Positions 37,457-47,737 are shown, numbered from the stretch's first letter. The stretch: 64,000 nt of DNA from Pullulanibacillus sp. KACC 23026 (GCF_029094525.1 NZ_CP119107.1:3038001-3102000); one strand, 5' to 3'. The notes: generated by a model not told the origin, from the letters alone. Translations and numbers: made by a program.

Positions 37457-37648
37457 CTAAGGACGCTGACGATTATTGTCCTCATATTCTTCTATACTTG
37501 AAATGCTGTCCGGTCTAATCACTAACCCTTTTTCAAGGTCAAGAAAACCATACGCATCTAATCGATTTTTGAGAAAAAAATAAAAATCATCAATTTTGAG
37601 GTCATCCAGCTTAAATTCCTTACCACTGTTTAGGGTAATAATTATCAC
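37457..37648 (-). CDS. Uncharacterised small protein, 63 residues
   Basis: An acidic protein: beta-strand-like IIITLNSGKEFKLDDLKID, then FYFFLKNRLDAYGFLDLE, then a C-terminal IRPDSISSIEEYED. The longest frame starts with TTG two bases after GGGGGAG, too close; the GTG at 37648, seven bases from the site, is the likelier start. The family is not recognised. The end resembles small phage-derived proteins that place a positional ISSI/EEY strand last. Confidence 0.55.
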   Translation of the reverse strand: MIIITLNSGKEFKLDDLKIDDFYFFLKNRLDAYGFLDLEKGLVIRPDSISSIEEYEDNNRQRP

Positions 37649-37757
37649 CTGCAATCTCCCCCTTTATTTATATGTATTTGGGGCATTGACAAATGTGTGT
37701 GACAAATTGATAACAATTTTTACTCCGCCCATCCACTCACTCATGAGTGGAAATGGT

Positions 37758-37965
37758 TCACTCGCCGACTTTTCGTGGGCAACCTCTTCTTACCCACCAT
37801 TTTGGCTCTCATCTCATCCATTTTCGTGGGCAAGCTCTTCTTACCCACCATTTTGGATGTCGCCACGGCTAATTTCGTGTGCCTCTCCAGTTGCGCTCCA
37901 TTTTGTTTTCTGCCACGACCAATTTCGTGCGCTTGCCCCTCTTGCGCACCCTATGGCATTTTTGG
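37758..37965. repeat. Minisatellite array D6, 50-51-bp period, about 4 copies
   Basis: TTCGTGGGC/TTCGTGTGC/TTCGTGCGC recur at steps of 51, 51 and 50 with CACCATTTTGG between. The units match the repeats that flank the primase-helicase gene (10216-10264, 12924-12972). Confidence 0.85.
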
Positions 37966-37985
37966 TAGGTTGGCGGCCGCTCGCA

Positions 37986-38020
37986 TTAAAAACCCCTCTA
38001 ACATCGATTAAAGGGGCGTC
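37986..38020 (-). terminator. Terminator of the epimerase gene
   Basis: On the minus strand GCCCCTTTAATC and GTTAGAGGGG pair and are followed by TTTTT. Confidence 0.7.
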
Positions 38021-38025
38021 TCATT

Positions 38026-38913
38026 TTATTCTTTTGTTCCGGCCGCGATTTCGTTAATCAGTTGAGGCAGCCAGGATTCGAGCACACTAAACGTAAACCC
38101 TGCTTTTGTCGCTTTGGTAACCGCCATATACCAGCTGTCCGGCACACCAAATGGCGACATGTTGGCAGCCTCTTCTGTTTTAGCTTCAATAACAGCAGGC
38201 TTCCCTGCTGCTTTTTCAACTAAATCTAGGATGTGAGATAAGGTGAAAGCGCCTGTTGAACTCGCGTTATATGGACCTTCTATGTCCGTTTGCCCAAGCC
38301 AGTACAAGAAAGTGGCCGCCTCATCAGATAGAATAAACGACATCTCCGCCGCAGGGTTAGGAAGACCAATCGGTATGCCCTTTTGCACATGTTCAATATG
38401 GAAATGAAGACGGTGGGTATAGTCATCATGACCTAGTACGATCGGAAAACGAACGGCAACACTTGGTATCAGACCTTTTTGAAACGTAACGGCTTCAACT
38501 AATCGTTTGCCCTCGCCATAATCATAGTCTGTTGGATAGGGATTAGAAACCGGATAACTGTAGGGATTAAATGAGCCTTCATCTTTTGGAGCGCCGCCAA
38601 CCTCATAAACACTCATGGAAGACGTTACGATGTATTTTTTCACACGGCCCCTTAAGAGTTCTATAATAGCAGCGGCCTCCTGCGGTCCAAAGCAAATATT
38701 ATCATAGACGAGATCAAAAGAAGCGTCTCCTAACGCTTTCTTGAGCGCTTCCGAATCGGTGCGATCTGCCTTGAGTCGCGAAACGGCATCACCGAAGTCA
38801 TCGTCAGTCTTTCCTCTTGTCAAAATCGTCACATCCGCACCTTCTTGGATAAATTTCTCAACTAATTTTTTTCCAAAAAAGCGCGTCCCGCCTAATACAA
38901 GTACCTTTGTCAT
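38026..38913 (-). CDS. NAD-dependent epimerase/dehydratase family protein
   Basis: A 295-residue extended SDR. The nucleotide-binding loop is KVLVLGGTRFFGKKLVEKF (GGTxFxG variant of GxxGxxG). A TSSMSVYEVGG segment and YDYGEGKRLVEA with the YxxxK pair form the catalytic site. It probably acts on a nucleotide sugar or related hydroxyacyl compound; no sugar-nucleotide genes lie nearby, so the pathway is unknown. AGGGGG precedes the ATG. Confidence 0.8.
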   Translation of the reverse strand: MTKVLVLGGTRFFGKKLVEKFIQEGADVTILTRGKTDDDFGDAVSRLKADRTDSEALKKALGDASFDLVYDNICFGPQEAAAIIELLRGRVKKYIVTSSMSVYEVGGAPKDEGSFNPYSYPVSNPYPTDYDYGEGKRLVEAVTFQKGLIPSVAVRFPIVLGHDDYTHRLHFHIEHVQKGIPIGLPNPAAEMSFILSDEAATFLYWLGQTDIEGPYNASSTGAFTLSHILDLVEKAAGKPAVIEAKTEEAANMSPFGVPDSWYMAVTKATKAGFTFSVLESWLPQLINEIAAGTKE

Positions 38914-39136
38914 GATTGGTTTCCCCCTATCTGCCTTCTAGTCAAGCACTATTAACAACATTCACCACTCTCCTCTCGAAATCCTTTATTTTCATTTCCG
39001 CGCATTTACGAAGATGATTTGTTAGTTTATGTCGATTGAAAGTCCTTGCTAGCTATCGTTTTGGTCCGTCAATATATGATACAATTCTATCAAACAAGTT
39101 TTTTTCGATATCCGAAATGTTAGGGGGCCTATAGAT

Positions 39137-40927
39137 ATGAAAAGTTATCAAACACGAGACGACGTACCTGCACATGAGAAGTGGCGTTTAGAGGACATCT
39201 ATTCCACAACAGAGGCTTGGGAACAGGACGCAAAGTCTGTTCTGAAATTGGCTGAGGAGTTAAAAGCGTTTGATGGGAATATTCATGACGCTCAAGCGCT
39301 TTATAACTTTTTAAAATTAGAAGAAGAGCTCAGCTTTATTTATCGAAAGGTCTATGCTTATGCCATGTTTAAAGTGGATAGTGATACACGAGTATCCGCC
39401 TCACAAGCTTTGATGGATCAAGCGAGACAAATTGGTCAAAAAGCAGGCAGTGCGACCGCCTTTTTCAGGCCCTATTTATTAAGCTTGGACGAATCAACTT
39501 TAAAAGGGTACATAGAACAACTTCCGGAGCTAACGTATTTCGAAGAGGATCTGTTTGAGGTCTATCGTTATAAAAAACATGTTCTGAGTAAAGAACAAGA
39601 GGATGTTCTGTCACAGATGAGCACCGCGCTCAGTGCTCCGCAAAGCATTTTTGGCATGATCAATAACGCTGATATCAAGTTTGGCGACGTTACCAATGAG
39701 GACGATGAAAAAGTCGAACTAACCCGCGGGATGTATGCCAAAATCTTAGAGTCAGAGGATCGTGAAAAACGGATTGAAGCGTTTAAAGCCTATTACCAGC
39801 CCTATCTCCATCTTAAAAATACGATTGGAACCACCTATGCTTCTGCCGTCAAAAACAATGTAGCGGTATCACGTCTCCGCCACTATCCGTCTGCCCTTGA
39901 AAAAGCGCTTTTTGCCGATAATGTACCAAAAGAAGTCTATGATCATCTCATCAAAGCAACGAAAGACAACATTGCCCCTTTGCACCGATATATGTCCATT
40001 CGTAAAGAGCAAATGGGCTTGGATGAGCTCCACCAATATGATTTGAGCGTCCCTCTTGTGCAAGGCGCTAAGCAGACTATTTCTTTTGAAGAGGCGTTTG
40101 ACATCATGCTGAAGGGTCTCGCACCGCTCGGCGAGGAATATATTTCGATTCTTTCAACCTTCAAAGACAAACACTATATTGATGTCCGCGAAACACCAGG
40201 AAAACGGTCCGGTGCCTATAATATGGGACTTTACGGTGTTCATCCGTTTATTCTGCTCAATCACCGTGATGATCTGGACAGTCTTTTTACACTAGCCCAT
40301 GAATGCGGTCACGGAATGCACTCTTATTTCAGTACAACCTACCAGCCGCAAATCACAGCGAGTTATACTATTTTTGTTGCCGAGGTTGCCTCAACAGTAA
40401 ACGAGGTTTTATTAATCCGCTACTTGCTCAAAACAACCGAAGATAAGCTCCTGAAAAAGCACCTGCTCAATCACTTTATTGACAGTTTTAAAGGGACCTT
40501 TTTCACACAAGTCATGTTTGCTGAATTTGAGAAACTGGCCCATGAAAAAGCGGAGAAGGATGAGCCGCTGAACACCGATGTCTTTAATGCTATTTATGAA
40601 AAAATATATCATGACTACAACGGCCCGGAAGTCGTATTAGACGACGAAATCAAATACAGTTGGACACGGATTCCGCACTTTTATCGCCCTTTTTATGTAT
40701 ATAAGTACGCAACCGGCTATACGTCCGCCATTCATATCGCTGACAAAATTCTCGAAGGCGATCAAGAAACGCTCAAAAATTACTTGAATTTCTTAAAAAG
40801 CGGCAGCTCCGATTATCCGCTTGAACTATTAAAAGCGACCGGCGTTGACCTGACCACACCTGAGCCCATTCAAAATGCCCTTGCCATTTTCAGCGGTTTA
40901 GTCGACGAATTCGCCGCATTAGATTAA
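39137..40927 (+). CDS. pepF: Oligoendopeptidase F (M3 metallopeptidase)
   Basis: A 596-residue cytoplasmic zinc peptidase. FTLAHECGHGMHSYFS contains the HExxH zinc site (HECGH), and the third ligand lies in the following TIFVAEVASTVNEVLL segment. The N-terminal helical half and YKYATGYTSAIHIADKI near the end are typical of PepF. It degrades oligopeptides of about 7-17 residues; in Bacillus PepF is linked to peptide signal turnover. AGGGGG precedes the ATG. It is monocistronic with its own terminator. Confidence 0.93.
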   Translation: MKSYQTRDDVPAHEKWRLEDIYSTTEAWEQDAKSVLKLAEELKAFDGNIHDAQALYNFLKLEEELSFIYRKVYAYAMFKVDSDTRVSASQALMDQARQIGQKAGSATAFFRPYLLSLDESTLKGYIEQLPELTYFEEDLFEVYRYKKHVLSKEQEDVLSQMSTALSAPQSIFGMINNADIKFGDVTNEDDEKVELTRGMYAKILESEDREKRIEAFKAYYQPYLHLKNTIGTTYASAVKNNVAVSRLRHYPSALEKALFADNVPKEVYDHLIKATKDNIAPLHRYMSIRKEQMGLDELHQYDLSVPLVQGAKQTISFEEAFDIMLKGLAPLGEEYISILSTFKDKHYIDVRETPGKRSGAYNMGLYGVHPFILLNHRDDLDSLFTLAHECGHGMHSYFSTTYQPQITASYTIFVAEVASTVNEVLLIRYLLKTTEDKLLKKHLLNHFIDSFKGTFFTQVMFAEFEKLAHEKAEKDEPLNTDVFNAIYEKIYHDYNGPEVVLDDEIKYSWTRIPHFYRPFYVYKYATGYTSAIHIADKILEGDQETLKNYLNFLKSGSSDYPLELLKATGVDLTTPEPIQNALAIFSGLVDEFAALD

Positions 40928-40935
40928 TTAGCCCC

Positions 40936-40972
40936 AAAAAGAAGACGGACCTCATCCCGTCTTCTTTTTATA
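40936..40972 (+). terminator. Rho-independent terminator of pepF
   Basis: AAGAAGACGG and CCGTCTTCTT form a perfect stem around ACCTCATC, followed by TTT. Confidence 0.85.
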
Positions 40973-40978
40973 AAGCTG

Positions 40979-41125
40979 TCAAAACCTCCTAAACAACTTC
41001 CGAATCAAGCCAACTATAAGAAAAATAAGGATTAATATAAAAATGACAAAAAGCAATACCCATTTAATGACAAGATGGATCACAAATCCTACGATTCCAA
41101 ATAATAATCCCAAAAGACACCCCAT
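40979..41125 (-). CDS. Hydrophobic small membrane protein, 48 residues
   Basis: Begins MGCLLGLLFGIVGFVIHLVI and ends LIRKLFRRF: almost entirely hydrophobic, with one long or two short membrane helices and a strongly basic tail that would face the cytoplasm. AAGGAG stands seven bases before the ATG. The 3' end abuts the pepF terminator. No family recognised. It may be a small membrane regulator or a toxin-like peptide; no antisense promoter was noticed. Confidence 0.6.
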   Translation of the reverse strand: MGCLLGLLFGIVGFVIHLVIKWVLLFVIFILILIFLIVGLIRKLFRRF

Positions 41126-41340
41126 TCACATTCTCCTTTTTGAATTTATAAATAAACAATTTCATTCGCCTCATAATTTTCGATAATAGTATTACCTTAT
41201 ATGCGGCAAAACCATTGGAAAGGTGGGAACATCTCCACCATTTAAATGAACATAAATAGTTGTCGAGTCTAGTAATTTCTCGAAATAGTTGTGGCCTCGT
41301 TTATGCCTATAAAATTTAGGCGTAACGCAGATTCGCTTTT

Positions 41341-44300
41341 TTACACCCTCTGTATCCGGTCTTGGAGGGCGTCGCTATTCCAGCAGAAGAAGAGTCTGGC
41401 TGTTTCGACGGTCTCGCCTGTGAGTTCTTCCCAGGCAGACCGGTAGAACTCGACTTGGCTTTTATAGAAATCACGAAGGAGCGGGATTGCCTCGTTTTTG
41501 ACACGATCGGTTTTGTAATCGACCAGATGCCAGGCATTGTTGATTTTATAAGCGAGATCAATAACCCCTTTGACGATAATAAAGTGGTCTGATTTTTGCC
41601 CCTCCTGAATGTGTGCGTAAAGACGGTCGGCAGGGTCGAGCATGAACGTAATAGGGACCTCTGTGAGCACTTTATCTGCAGCTTGGAGCTCTTGCCATAT
41701 TTCGGACTGCCTAAAGAGGTTAACCATGTCCACGATTTCGTCATATCGCGTTTCTTCAAGTCCGTTTGCTTTTAATAAATTTTTTGCCAACTGAGCAATC
41801 GGTTCACCCTTCACCACTTTTTCAAAAATGGCATGAATGATCGTTCCCCATGCGAGGCCTCCTCCTGCTTCTCTATCAAGATCCACTACCTTACTAAAAT
41901 CCTTATCTTCCGTTGGGCTCCATGTATCATAGGTTTTTTCTCGACTTTCCAGAAGCCAATCCAATCGCTGAGAGAGCTTTGCCTGGTAGTCTGAAAAAGT
42001 GAGCAGATAGGGCTGATTTTCCTGAGTGGCGACCTCATCCGGTACACTGATCTCCTCGATTCCTTCAATGGACAAGAGATTATGCCACGGATTGTTATCA
42101 TTGGATTTAGCGCTTGAACTGATGACCAGTTGCCTTTCTGCACGGGTGGCAGCGACATACACAATCCGCTTTTCTTCCTCTAGCTGGTAGGTTAGCTCTT
42201 CTTGTTTTAAGGCTTCCCAATTTGGAGGGCAGGCCAATAATCGGGAAGAGAACGAACTTGTTTTACTGCTAAAAGCAAAATAGCCCGTCGAGGTTTGACC
42301 TTCGCGTTTAATATGGTAAGAGACACGATCTTTCATATTGACCTTTTTCTTAGGATGAGCAAGGAATACGACGGGTGCCTCTAATCCTTTAGCCTGATGA
42401 ACGTTCATCACACGAACGGTATCCTCCTCCCCTTCCAAGTTCGCTACAACCGTTTTTTCATGGATCAAGTTAGTTAAAAAAGTCACGGCGTCCTTGAAAG
42501 CGGTGTGGCCATTTTGCTCTTGCCGGCTAAGCTGTTCAATAAGCTGAAGGAGCGCTTTATACGCCCTTTTTCCAAGCTGATGCTTCATCAAAAGCGGGTA
42601 AAATCCCACGTCCTCAAAGATTTTTTCAATGGCAACAGTTGGTGAATATTGCCGGGTCCACTTGTCATAAGTTACAAGCTTATCCAAAACACCCTTCCAT
42701 TTTAATTGGATGACTGTAGTCAACCCATCAGGAACGGCACTATAAAGCGAAAACCTGCCGCCCGCTTCCTTCCAATCATAAAGGTCTTGGTCACTCATAC
42801 CAAAGAAGGGCCCGCGAACGGTTGCAGTAAAGGCGACTTCATCCGTTGAATCCACAAATGTCGTTAGTAAAAGAAGCATTTCCTGAAATAAACGCATTTC
42901 ACCGATCACAGCGTTCCCAATGACACTCACAGGGATCCCGAGCTGCTCCAATTTTTCTGCATAGGTCACATTTCCTTCCGTATAACGGGTTAAAATCATG
43001 AAGTCATTGGCTCTAGCTCCGTTTTGAATCCGGTCTGTGATATAACGAGCAATCTGCTCAGCATCGGCCTCAAGCACCTGCTCTTTATTCGAATAATCCG
43101 CCGGAACCGTCAAACAACCGATCGCTGGCTCCGCTTCATCTTGACTTTCCTTATAAGCAATGAGAGGCCGGTAAGCTGCTTGGAAACTTGATTCTTCGTG
43201 CGGAAATTGCTTCTCAAACACACTATTTAACGCCTCTGTCACCATATTTACCGATCGGAAGTTCATAGTGAGATGCAGAATCCACCCGCCATTGGCTTCT
43301 ATTAACGCTTTTACGCGATTATAAGTATCCATATCTGCCCGGCGAAATCGATAGATCGCTTGCTTCGGATCTCCGACGACAAAAAGCGAGCCTGGTTTTG
43401 GGACACATTTTGTCCAATCCTGTTCATTTGCTTGCTGGCTCGTCAAGAAAAACATGATTTCGGCTTGAATCGGGTCTGTATCTTGAAATTCATCGACCAG
43501 CAAGCAACTGTATTTTTGCTGGAAATAACGCCGAACTTCTGCATTTTCTTTTAGAAGCTGGGCTGTTTTCATCAATAAATCTTGAAAGTTTAACAGAGAG
43601 CGTTCCTTCTTTAATTGCTCATAATAACTCAGGGCGTCCTGAATGACTGCGATAATCTTGGAATGGCAATATTCCTTCCACGAGAGCAGAAGAGGCTGTA
43701 TTACGGATTCAACTTGAACAGAAATTTTCTCCTTATAATACTTTGCATCCTCTTTGGTTGTCCATTTTTTCTGGGTTATAGACAATTTCTTGTTAAAGCT
43801 TTCAAAAATCTCAACCGCTGCCTTGTCTGAGTAGGTTTGCAAATGGCTATTTTTCCGAATGGCATCACGGATAAGCTTCTGAAGAGGATCGTAGCCGCCT
43901 TGAGGTTCTTCCTCTGGTATGGATAGGCGCGCTTCCTTTAAAACATTCATCCATTCATGATAGGCGAGCTCAAGATCAGGCTTTTCTACCTCTTCAGTGT
44001 AAAAGTTGACATCCGGGTATTGCCTCATTTCTTTGACACTTTCAAATAAAGAGTCAATCGGAACGGCTAATTCACTCATCTCATTCATTCGTTCAGGCTG
44101 TTCTTCATGAAGGGTATGAAGAAAGAGTTGCCATCCCTCTTCCAATAGTTCGTTATCCTCTTCCTCCTCAAGTTCTGAAAAGGCAAGATCGAGTCCCGCT
44201 TCAATCGGGCGTTCTCTAAGAAGGCGTGAACAAAAAGCATGTATCATCCCTAGGAAGCATTGATCCATATTCTGCATGGCCACACCTAAACGAAGCCGTT

Positions 44301-44559
44301 CTTCATGTTTTTCAGCGTTCAGCCAATTGGCTTCAAGCCCCGTCTGAAAACGAATTTTTAGCTCATCGGCAGCTTTTTTTGTAAAAGTTATGGCGACCAT
44401 CTGATCAATTTGACAGGTGCCGGTTCGGATCAAATTCACCATGCGCTCTACTAGACTCGTCGTTTTTCCGGAGCCTGCTCCCGCTTCAACGAGCATGTTC
44501 GTATTCAAGCAGCTTTTGATTAAATCCCGTTCTCTTTGATCCACAATTGATTTACTCAT
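41341..44559 (-). CDS. UvrD-like helicase with C-terminal PD-(D/E)xK nuclease (AddA/RecB-like)
   Basis: A 1072-residue helicase-nuclease. Motifs: NMLVEAGAGSGKTTSLVERM (Walker A), LLVDEFQDTDPIQAEI, GDPKQAIYRFRRAD, LTMNFRSVNMV, MNVHQAKGLEAPVV and RIVYVAATRAERQL. The C-terminal nuclease has WGTIIHAIFE, KGVIDLAYKI and HLVDYKTD. It is shorter than Bacillus AddA and lacks its signature N-terminus, so it is a divergent RecB/AddA relative. The ATG at 44559 overlaps the upstream gene's stop by 8 bases, so translation is coupled. Likely role: DNA end processing with the partner nuclease. Confidence 0.88.
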   Translation of the reverse strand: MSKSIVDQRERDLIKSCLNTNMLVEAGAGSGKTTSLVERMVNLIRTGTCQIDQMVAITFTKKAADELKIRFQTGLEANWLNAEKHEERLRLGVAMQNMDQCFLGMIHAFCSRLLRERPIEAGLDLAFSELEEEEDNELLEEGWQLFLHTLHEEQPERMNEMSELAVPIDSLFESVKEMRQYPDVNFYTEEVEKPDLELAYHEWMNVLKEARLSIPEEEPQGGYDPLQKLIRDAIRKNSHLQTYSDKAAVEIFESFNKKLSITQKKWTTKEDAKYYKEKISVQVESVIQPLLLSWKEYCHSKIIAVIQDALSYYEQLKKERSLLNFQDLLMKTAQLLKENAEVRRYFQQKYSCLLVDEFQDTDPIQAEIMFFLTSQQANEQDWTKCVPKPGSLFVVGDPKQAIYRFRRADMDTYNRVKALIEANGGWILHLTMNFRSVNMVTEALNSVFEKQFPHEESSFQAAYRPLIAYKESQDEAEPAIGCLTVPADYSNKEQVLEADAEQIARYITDRIQNGARANDFMILTRYTEGNVTYAEKLEQLGIPVSVIGNAVIGEMRLFQEMLLLLTTFVDSTDEVAFTATVRGPFFGMSDQDLYDWKEAGGRFSLYSAVPDGLTTVIQLKWKGVLDKLVTYDKWTRQYSPTVAIEKIFEDVGFYPLLMKHQLGKRAYKALLQLIEQLSRQEQNGHTAFKDAVTFLTNLIHEKTVVANLEGEEDTVRVMNVHQAKGLEAPVVFLAHPKKKVNMKDRVSYHIKREGQTSTGYFAFSSKTSSFSSRLLACPPNWEALKQEELTYQLEEEKRIVYVAATRAERQLVISSSAKSNDNNPWHNLLSIEGIEEISVPDEVATQENQPYLLTFSDYQAKLSQRLDWLLESREKTYDTWSPTEDKDFSKVVDLDREAGGGLAWGTIIHAIFEKVVKGEPIAQLAKNLLKANGLEETRYDEIVDMVNLFRQSEIWQELQAADKVLTEVPITFMLDPADRLYAHIQEGQKSDHFIIVKGVIDLAYKINNAWHLVDYKTDRVKNEAIPLLRDFYKSQVEFYRSAWEELTGETVETARLFFCWNSDALQDRIQRV

Positions 44560-47533
44560 AGGCTCTAATCCCCTTAAAAACTTGAACAGTGGCAGCGGAT
44601 TGCTTATTGTCCAAGATCTCTTTCGTATAAGTATGGCGCCTGCAGACGGCTTTAAACTCACAATACTTACAATCCTTTTCGTCATCCGTCATCGTAAATG
44701 TTCCCGTGCTTATGGTCTCAATGAGTCTCTCTAGAATGTCCATCCCATTTGTTCGCGTCGTTTCATTCTGCCATCGGACATAGCGCTCTCCCTTCCCTTT
44801 TGTAGAAGGAAAGTAATACGAGCTCGCTTTAACGGCCCCCTCTTCTAGCTGCAGATGCTGTTCAATCGCCAGTGCATAGATAAAATGCTGCAGCTGGCGT
44901 CCGCCTCTGAAATAGCCGTTTCCGCTATACATCGTCGTTTTACCCGTTTTGTAATCAATAATGTGATAATGTCCATCTGCGGATTGGTCGACCCGGTCGA
45001 CAATACCGGACACCCGAATGGAATGACCGGACGGCAATGTGACAACGGCAGGCTCAATGCCATTGATTCCAAATGGGTATTCAAAATGCAGGGCTTCATA
45101 GCGCTCACCATGAATCTCTTCCTCTTTCAGGAAAATGAGACAGCAGTGGATGACGTCCTCAACCTCCCGCTCAAACACCCGCTCATTAGGCGGCGGAGCC
45201 ATCTCTTTTTGCTCTGCAATCTTGTCATGGGCAATTTTTATAATCAGTGCCTCATGTGCCGTAAGCGTCGGTTTTTCATGGCGGTCCTTAATGGTTTTAT
45301 AAAATGTTTCAAAAATGCTATGGAGAAGACTTCCTCGTGACAAGACATCTAACCAAACATTTGGGTTGTAGGCGATGTCCTCAATCGGTCGAACGTTCAA
45401 TACCTCTGTCAGAAAGTAAGAATAGGGGCATTGGGCAAGCGTCTGAAGCCGGTTCGCGGACATATGGAGGGCCGCGTTTACGGTTGGATCATAGCGATTC
45501 AGATCGACTTCTACCAACCCATCGTAAGCCGTTAGCCCCTCCTCTTGCCTAGCCGCTTCAGCTTCTAATCCATAAACCAAATGACGGTGCTCGGTCAACA
45601 TGTTATCATCCAGATCACATGGCTCATTTTTGAGTAAAAGTTCATTCCAATAATCCTTGACTTCCAGCGGTTCCCAACCTTCTTGGACGGTTGGGAGTGT
45701 TTGAAGGGCCTTATATTCCGCTTGATGGTGACCAGACATTAATCGATAACTTTGTAAAAAAAGATGGGACGGATTGACCTCTCGATTTTCCTGGAGAGAG
45801 AAATGGCAGTAGCTCAATGAAACCGGGCCAGCCGTATGAGCGAGCATCTGGACCATTGTATATAAGTTGTCTTTCGCTTTCTCTCCAAGTAGCCTTATTT
45901 GGTGCCCCAACTGCACTCTTTCCTGTTCAAGAAGCAGCGGGTCTACAATGGATTGCCCAGGAAATTTTCGTTGATCCAGTCCCACAATGAACACATGACT
46001 GCGTGTTTGATACACCCCATTTTTAAAAGACGTCATGTGAAGATGCCCAGGCTTTGGACGTGAACTCTGAATGCGAATCTCAAGCAACAGATCATGTACT
46101 TTTTCATAGGCATCAAAAGGCTGTAAAACGTCATTCGCAATGGGCATAACTAATTTGATTTTCTCTAATAGAGCCGATTTGGCCTCCTCATCTGTGGCTG
46201 ACGCCGTTTTCGCATGATTCTTTAGTAGATATTGAATGCCTTCCAACATGCCTTGATAACGGATGTCTTGATCGGAATCAGGGAGCTGCTTAAAGAGATG
46301 TTGAAACCACGTCTTCAGCCATTGTACTTGTCCTAATCTCATTTCAAGGTAGTCACGTTTCTCAACGTTTTGTTCTGTTTCCTCAATGTCTTTAGCTAAT
46401 CTCTGGGCTAATTTTTCAAGCTGGGCTGCATAGCGCTCCTTTCCCCAGCCAATCCTTGCATCGCGAAGAAGTCTTGAGGTCATCGCCTTTGTTGGCGCGC
46501 CTTCGCCAAGCTGCAGCACCCCTTCTCCCAGCAAGTCAATCAAGCGTTGGACGCTGTAATGGTCCTTCACCCATTGGAGAAACCCCATAACGAGTCTTCC
46601 TGGCCGGCTAAAGGTAATCGGCAATCCTTCACCAAACGTGATCGGGATCGTTAACTTCTCCGCTAAAAGATGTGCGGTTGTCAGATAAGGATCGGGATTC
46701 GTATAGTAGATCACGCAATCATCGAGTCGTGCAGAAGCTGATTTTATCGTGTTTAGAACCTGCTTAAGCTCAGCTTCCTCTGATTGGGCTGTAAACATGG
46801 TCAGCTTTGGTTTTTCCGTCACTTGTTCTAATTGATACAAATAACTAAACGGAGTCGGCTCCCCCCATTCCATGTCAGACTGAGGGGCTTGGAGGCCATA
46901 CACGGGTGCGAGCGGGAGTTTATACACGTTTTTGGGCAGCCATTTGTCTAGAAACTGCTTTTCAAGATTGGTAAAAGAAAGATTGGACAGCAGGATGACA
47001 ATCGCCCCGGTCTCCCTTGGCCGGGCGGCTTGTATCGCCGCTCTATATAAGTCAGCCTCATCTTTTAATTGATAGGCTGCAAGAAGCTCTTCATAAGCCG
47101 AAAGTAGCTGCAGCAGATCTTCTCCTTTTTCCACTGATATAAAAGTTTTTGAATCAAGTGTTTTACTCGTAAATCCAGCTAGCCTTAGAGTCTCCAGAGT
47201 TTGATAGATCGCCTGACTGAAGGATGGCGTGACCTTCATCTCGTTAAAGTAGATTAAATCACCTTTTTCCTTTAACGAATTTAAAAGCTGATAGACAAGT
47301 TGAATGCCAACGCTTGGCTCAATAGGCTCAACCCACTCAAGAGCCTTTTCCATGATAATGTTGCGCGCCGCCTCATACACGGTCATCGGTTTTAGATGAA
47401 TGGTATGATAGCCTTCCTCTAAATAAGCCTGCAAAATTTGCTCACCGCTAGCAAAAGCATCCACGATTAGAATTTTTTCTTCTAAAGGATGCGCCTCACA
47501 AATGCTTCTTAACCTCTTTACATAAGGTAACAC
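44552..47533 (-). CDS. AddB-like PD-(D/E)xK nuclease with probable Fe-S cluster
   Basis: A 993-residue protein without a usable Walker A: the N-terminal KILIVDAFASGEQIL has a helicase fold remnant, as in AddB. The C-terminal nuclease runs from SANRLQTLAQCPYSYFLTEV to the end, with GSLLHSIFETFY, GIVDRVDQSADGHYHIIDYK and QLQHFIYALAIE. One cysteine in LAQCPY and three in DCKYCEFKAVC make the four ligands of an AddB-type iron-sulfur cluster. ATG at 47539 is only one base from GGGGAGG, so GTG at 47533 is the likelier start. It precedes and overlaps the helicase gene, the addB-addA order. Confidence 0.85.
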   Translation of the reverse strand: MLPYVKRLRSICEAHPLEEKILIVDAFASGEQILQAYLEEGYHTIHLKPMTVYEAARNIIMEKALEWVEPIEPSVGIQLVYQLLNSLKEKGDLIYFNEMKVTPSFSQAIYQTLETLRLAGFTSKTLDSKTFISVEKGEDLLQLLSAYEELLAAYQLKDEADLYRAAIQAARPRETGAIVILLSNLSFTNLEKQFLDKWLPKNVYKLPLAPVYGLQAPQSDMEWGEPTPFSYLYQLEQVTEKPKLTMFTAQSEEAELKQVLNTIKSASARLDDCVIYYTNPDPYLTTAHLLAEKLTIPITFGEGLPITFSRPGRLVMGFLQWVKDHYSVQRLIDLLGEGVLQLGEGAPTKAMTSRLLRDARIGWGKERYAAQLEKLAQRLAKDIEETEQNVEKRDYLEMRLGQVQWLKTWFQHLFKQLPDSDQDIRYQGMLEGIQYLLKNHAKTASATDEEAKSALLEKIKLVMPIANDVLQPFDAYEKVHDLLLEIRIQSSRPKPGHLHMTSFKNGVYQTRSHVFIVGLDQRKFPGQSIVDPLLLEQERVQLGHQIRLLGEKAKDNLYTMVQMLAHTAGPVSLSYCHFSLQENREVNPSHLFLQSYRLMSGHHQAEYKALQTLPTVQEGWEPLEVKDYWNELLLKNEPCDLDDNMLTEHRHLVYGLEAEAARQEEGLTAYDGLVEVDLNRYDPTVNAALHMSANRLQTLAQCPYSYFLTEVLNVRPIEDIAYNPNVWLDVLSRGSLLHSIFETFYKTIKDRHEKPTLTAHEALIIKIAHDKIAEQKEMAPPPNERVFEREVEDVIHCCLIFLKEEEIHGERYEALHFEYPFGINGIEPAVVTLPSGHSIRVSGIVDRVDQSADGHYHIIDYKTGKTTMYSGNGYFRGGRQLQHFIYALAIEQHLQLEEGAVKASSYYFPSTKGKGERYVRWQNETTRTNGMDILERLIETISTGTFTMTDDEKDCKYCEFKAVCRRHTYTKEILDNKQSAATVQVFKGIRAYE

Positions 47534-47737
47534 CGTCATACCTCCCCTAACTCATTAATAAAAACCTTTATATGGTCAAAAACTGAGAACCTTAAATACA
47601 AAATGCCCCCAATCTCCTGTCTACTAAAACGACCCACCCAAATTATAATCTATTAAATTATAACATTTAGACAATTCATCCGAAATTGCCTCCCCATGTA
47701 AAACTAAAACCTATAACAAGTATAGCCAAAAAACGTC

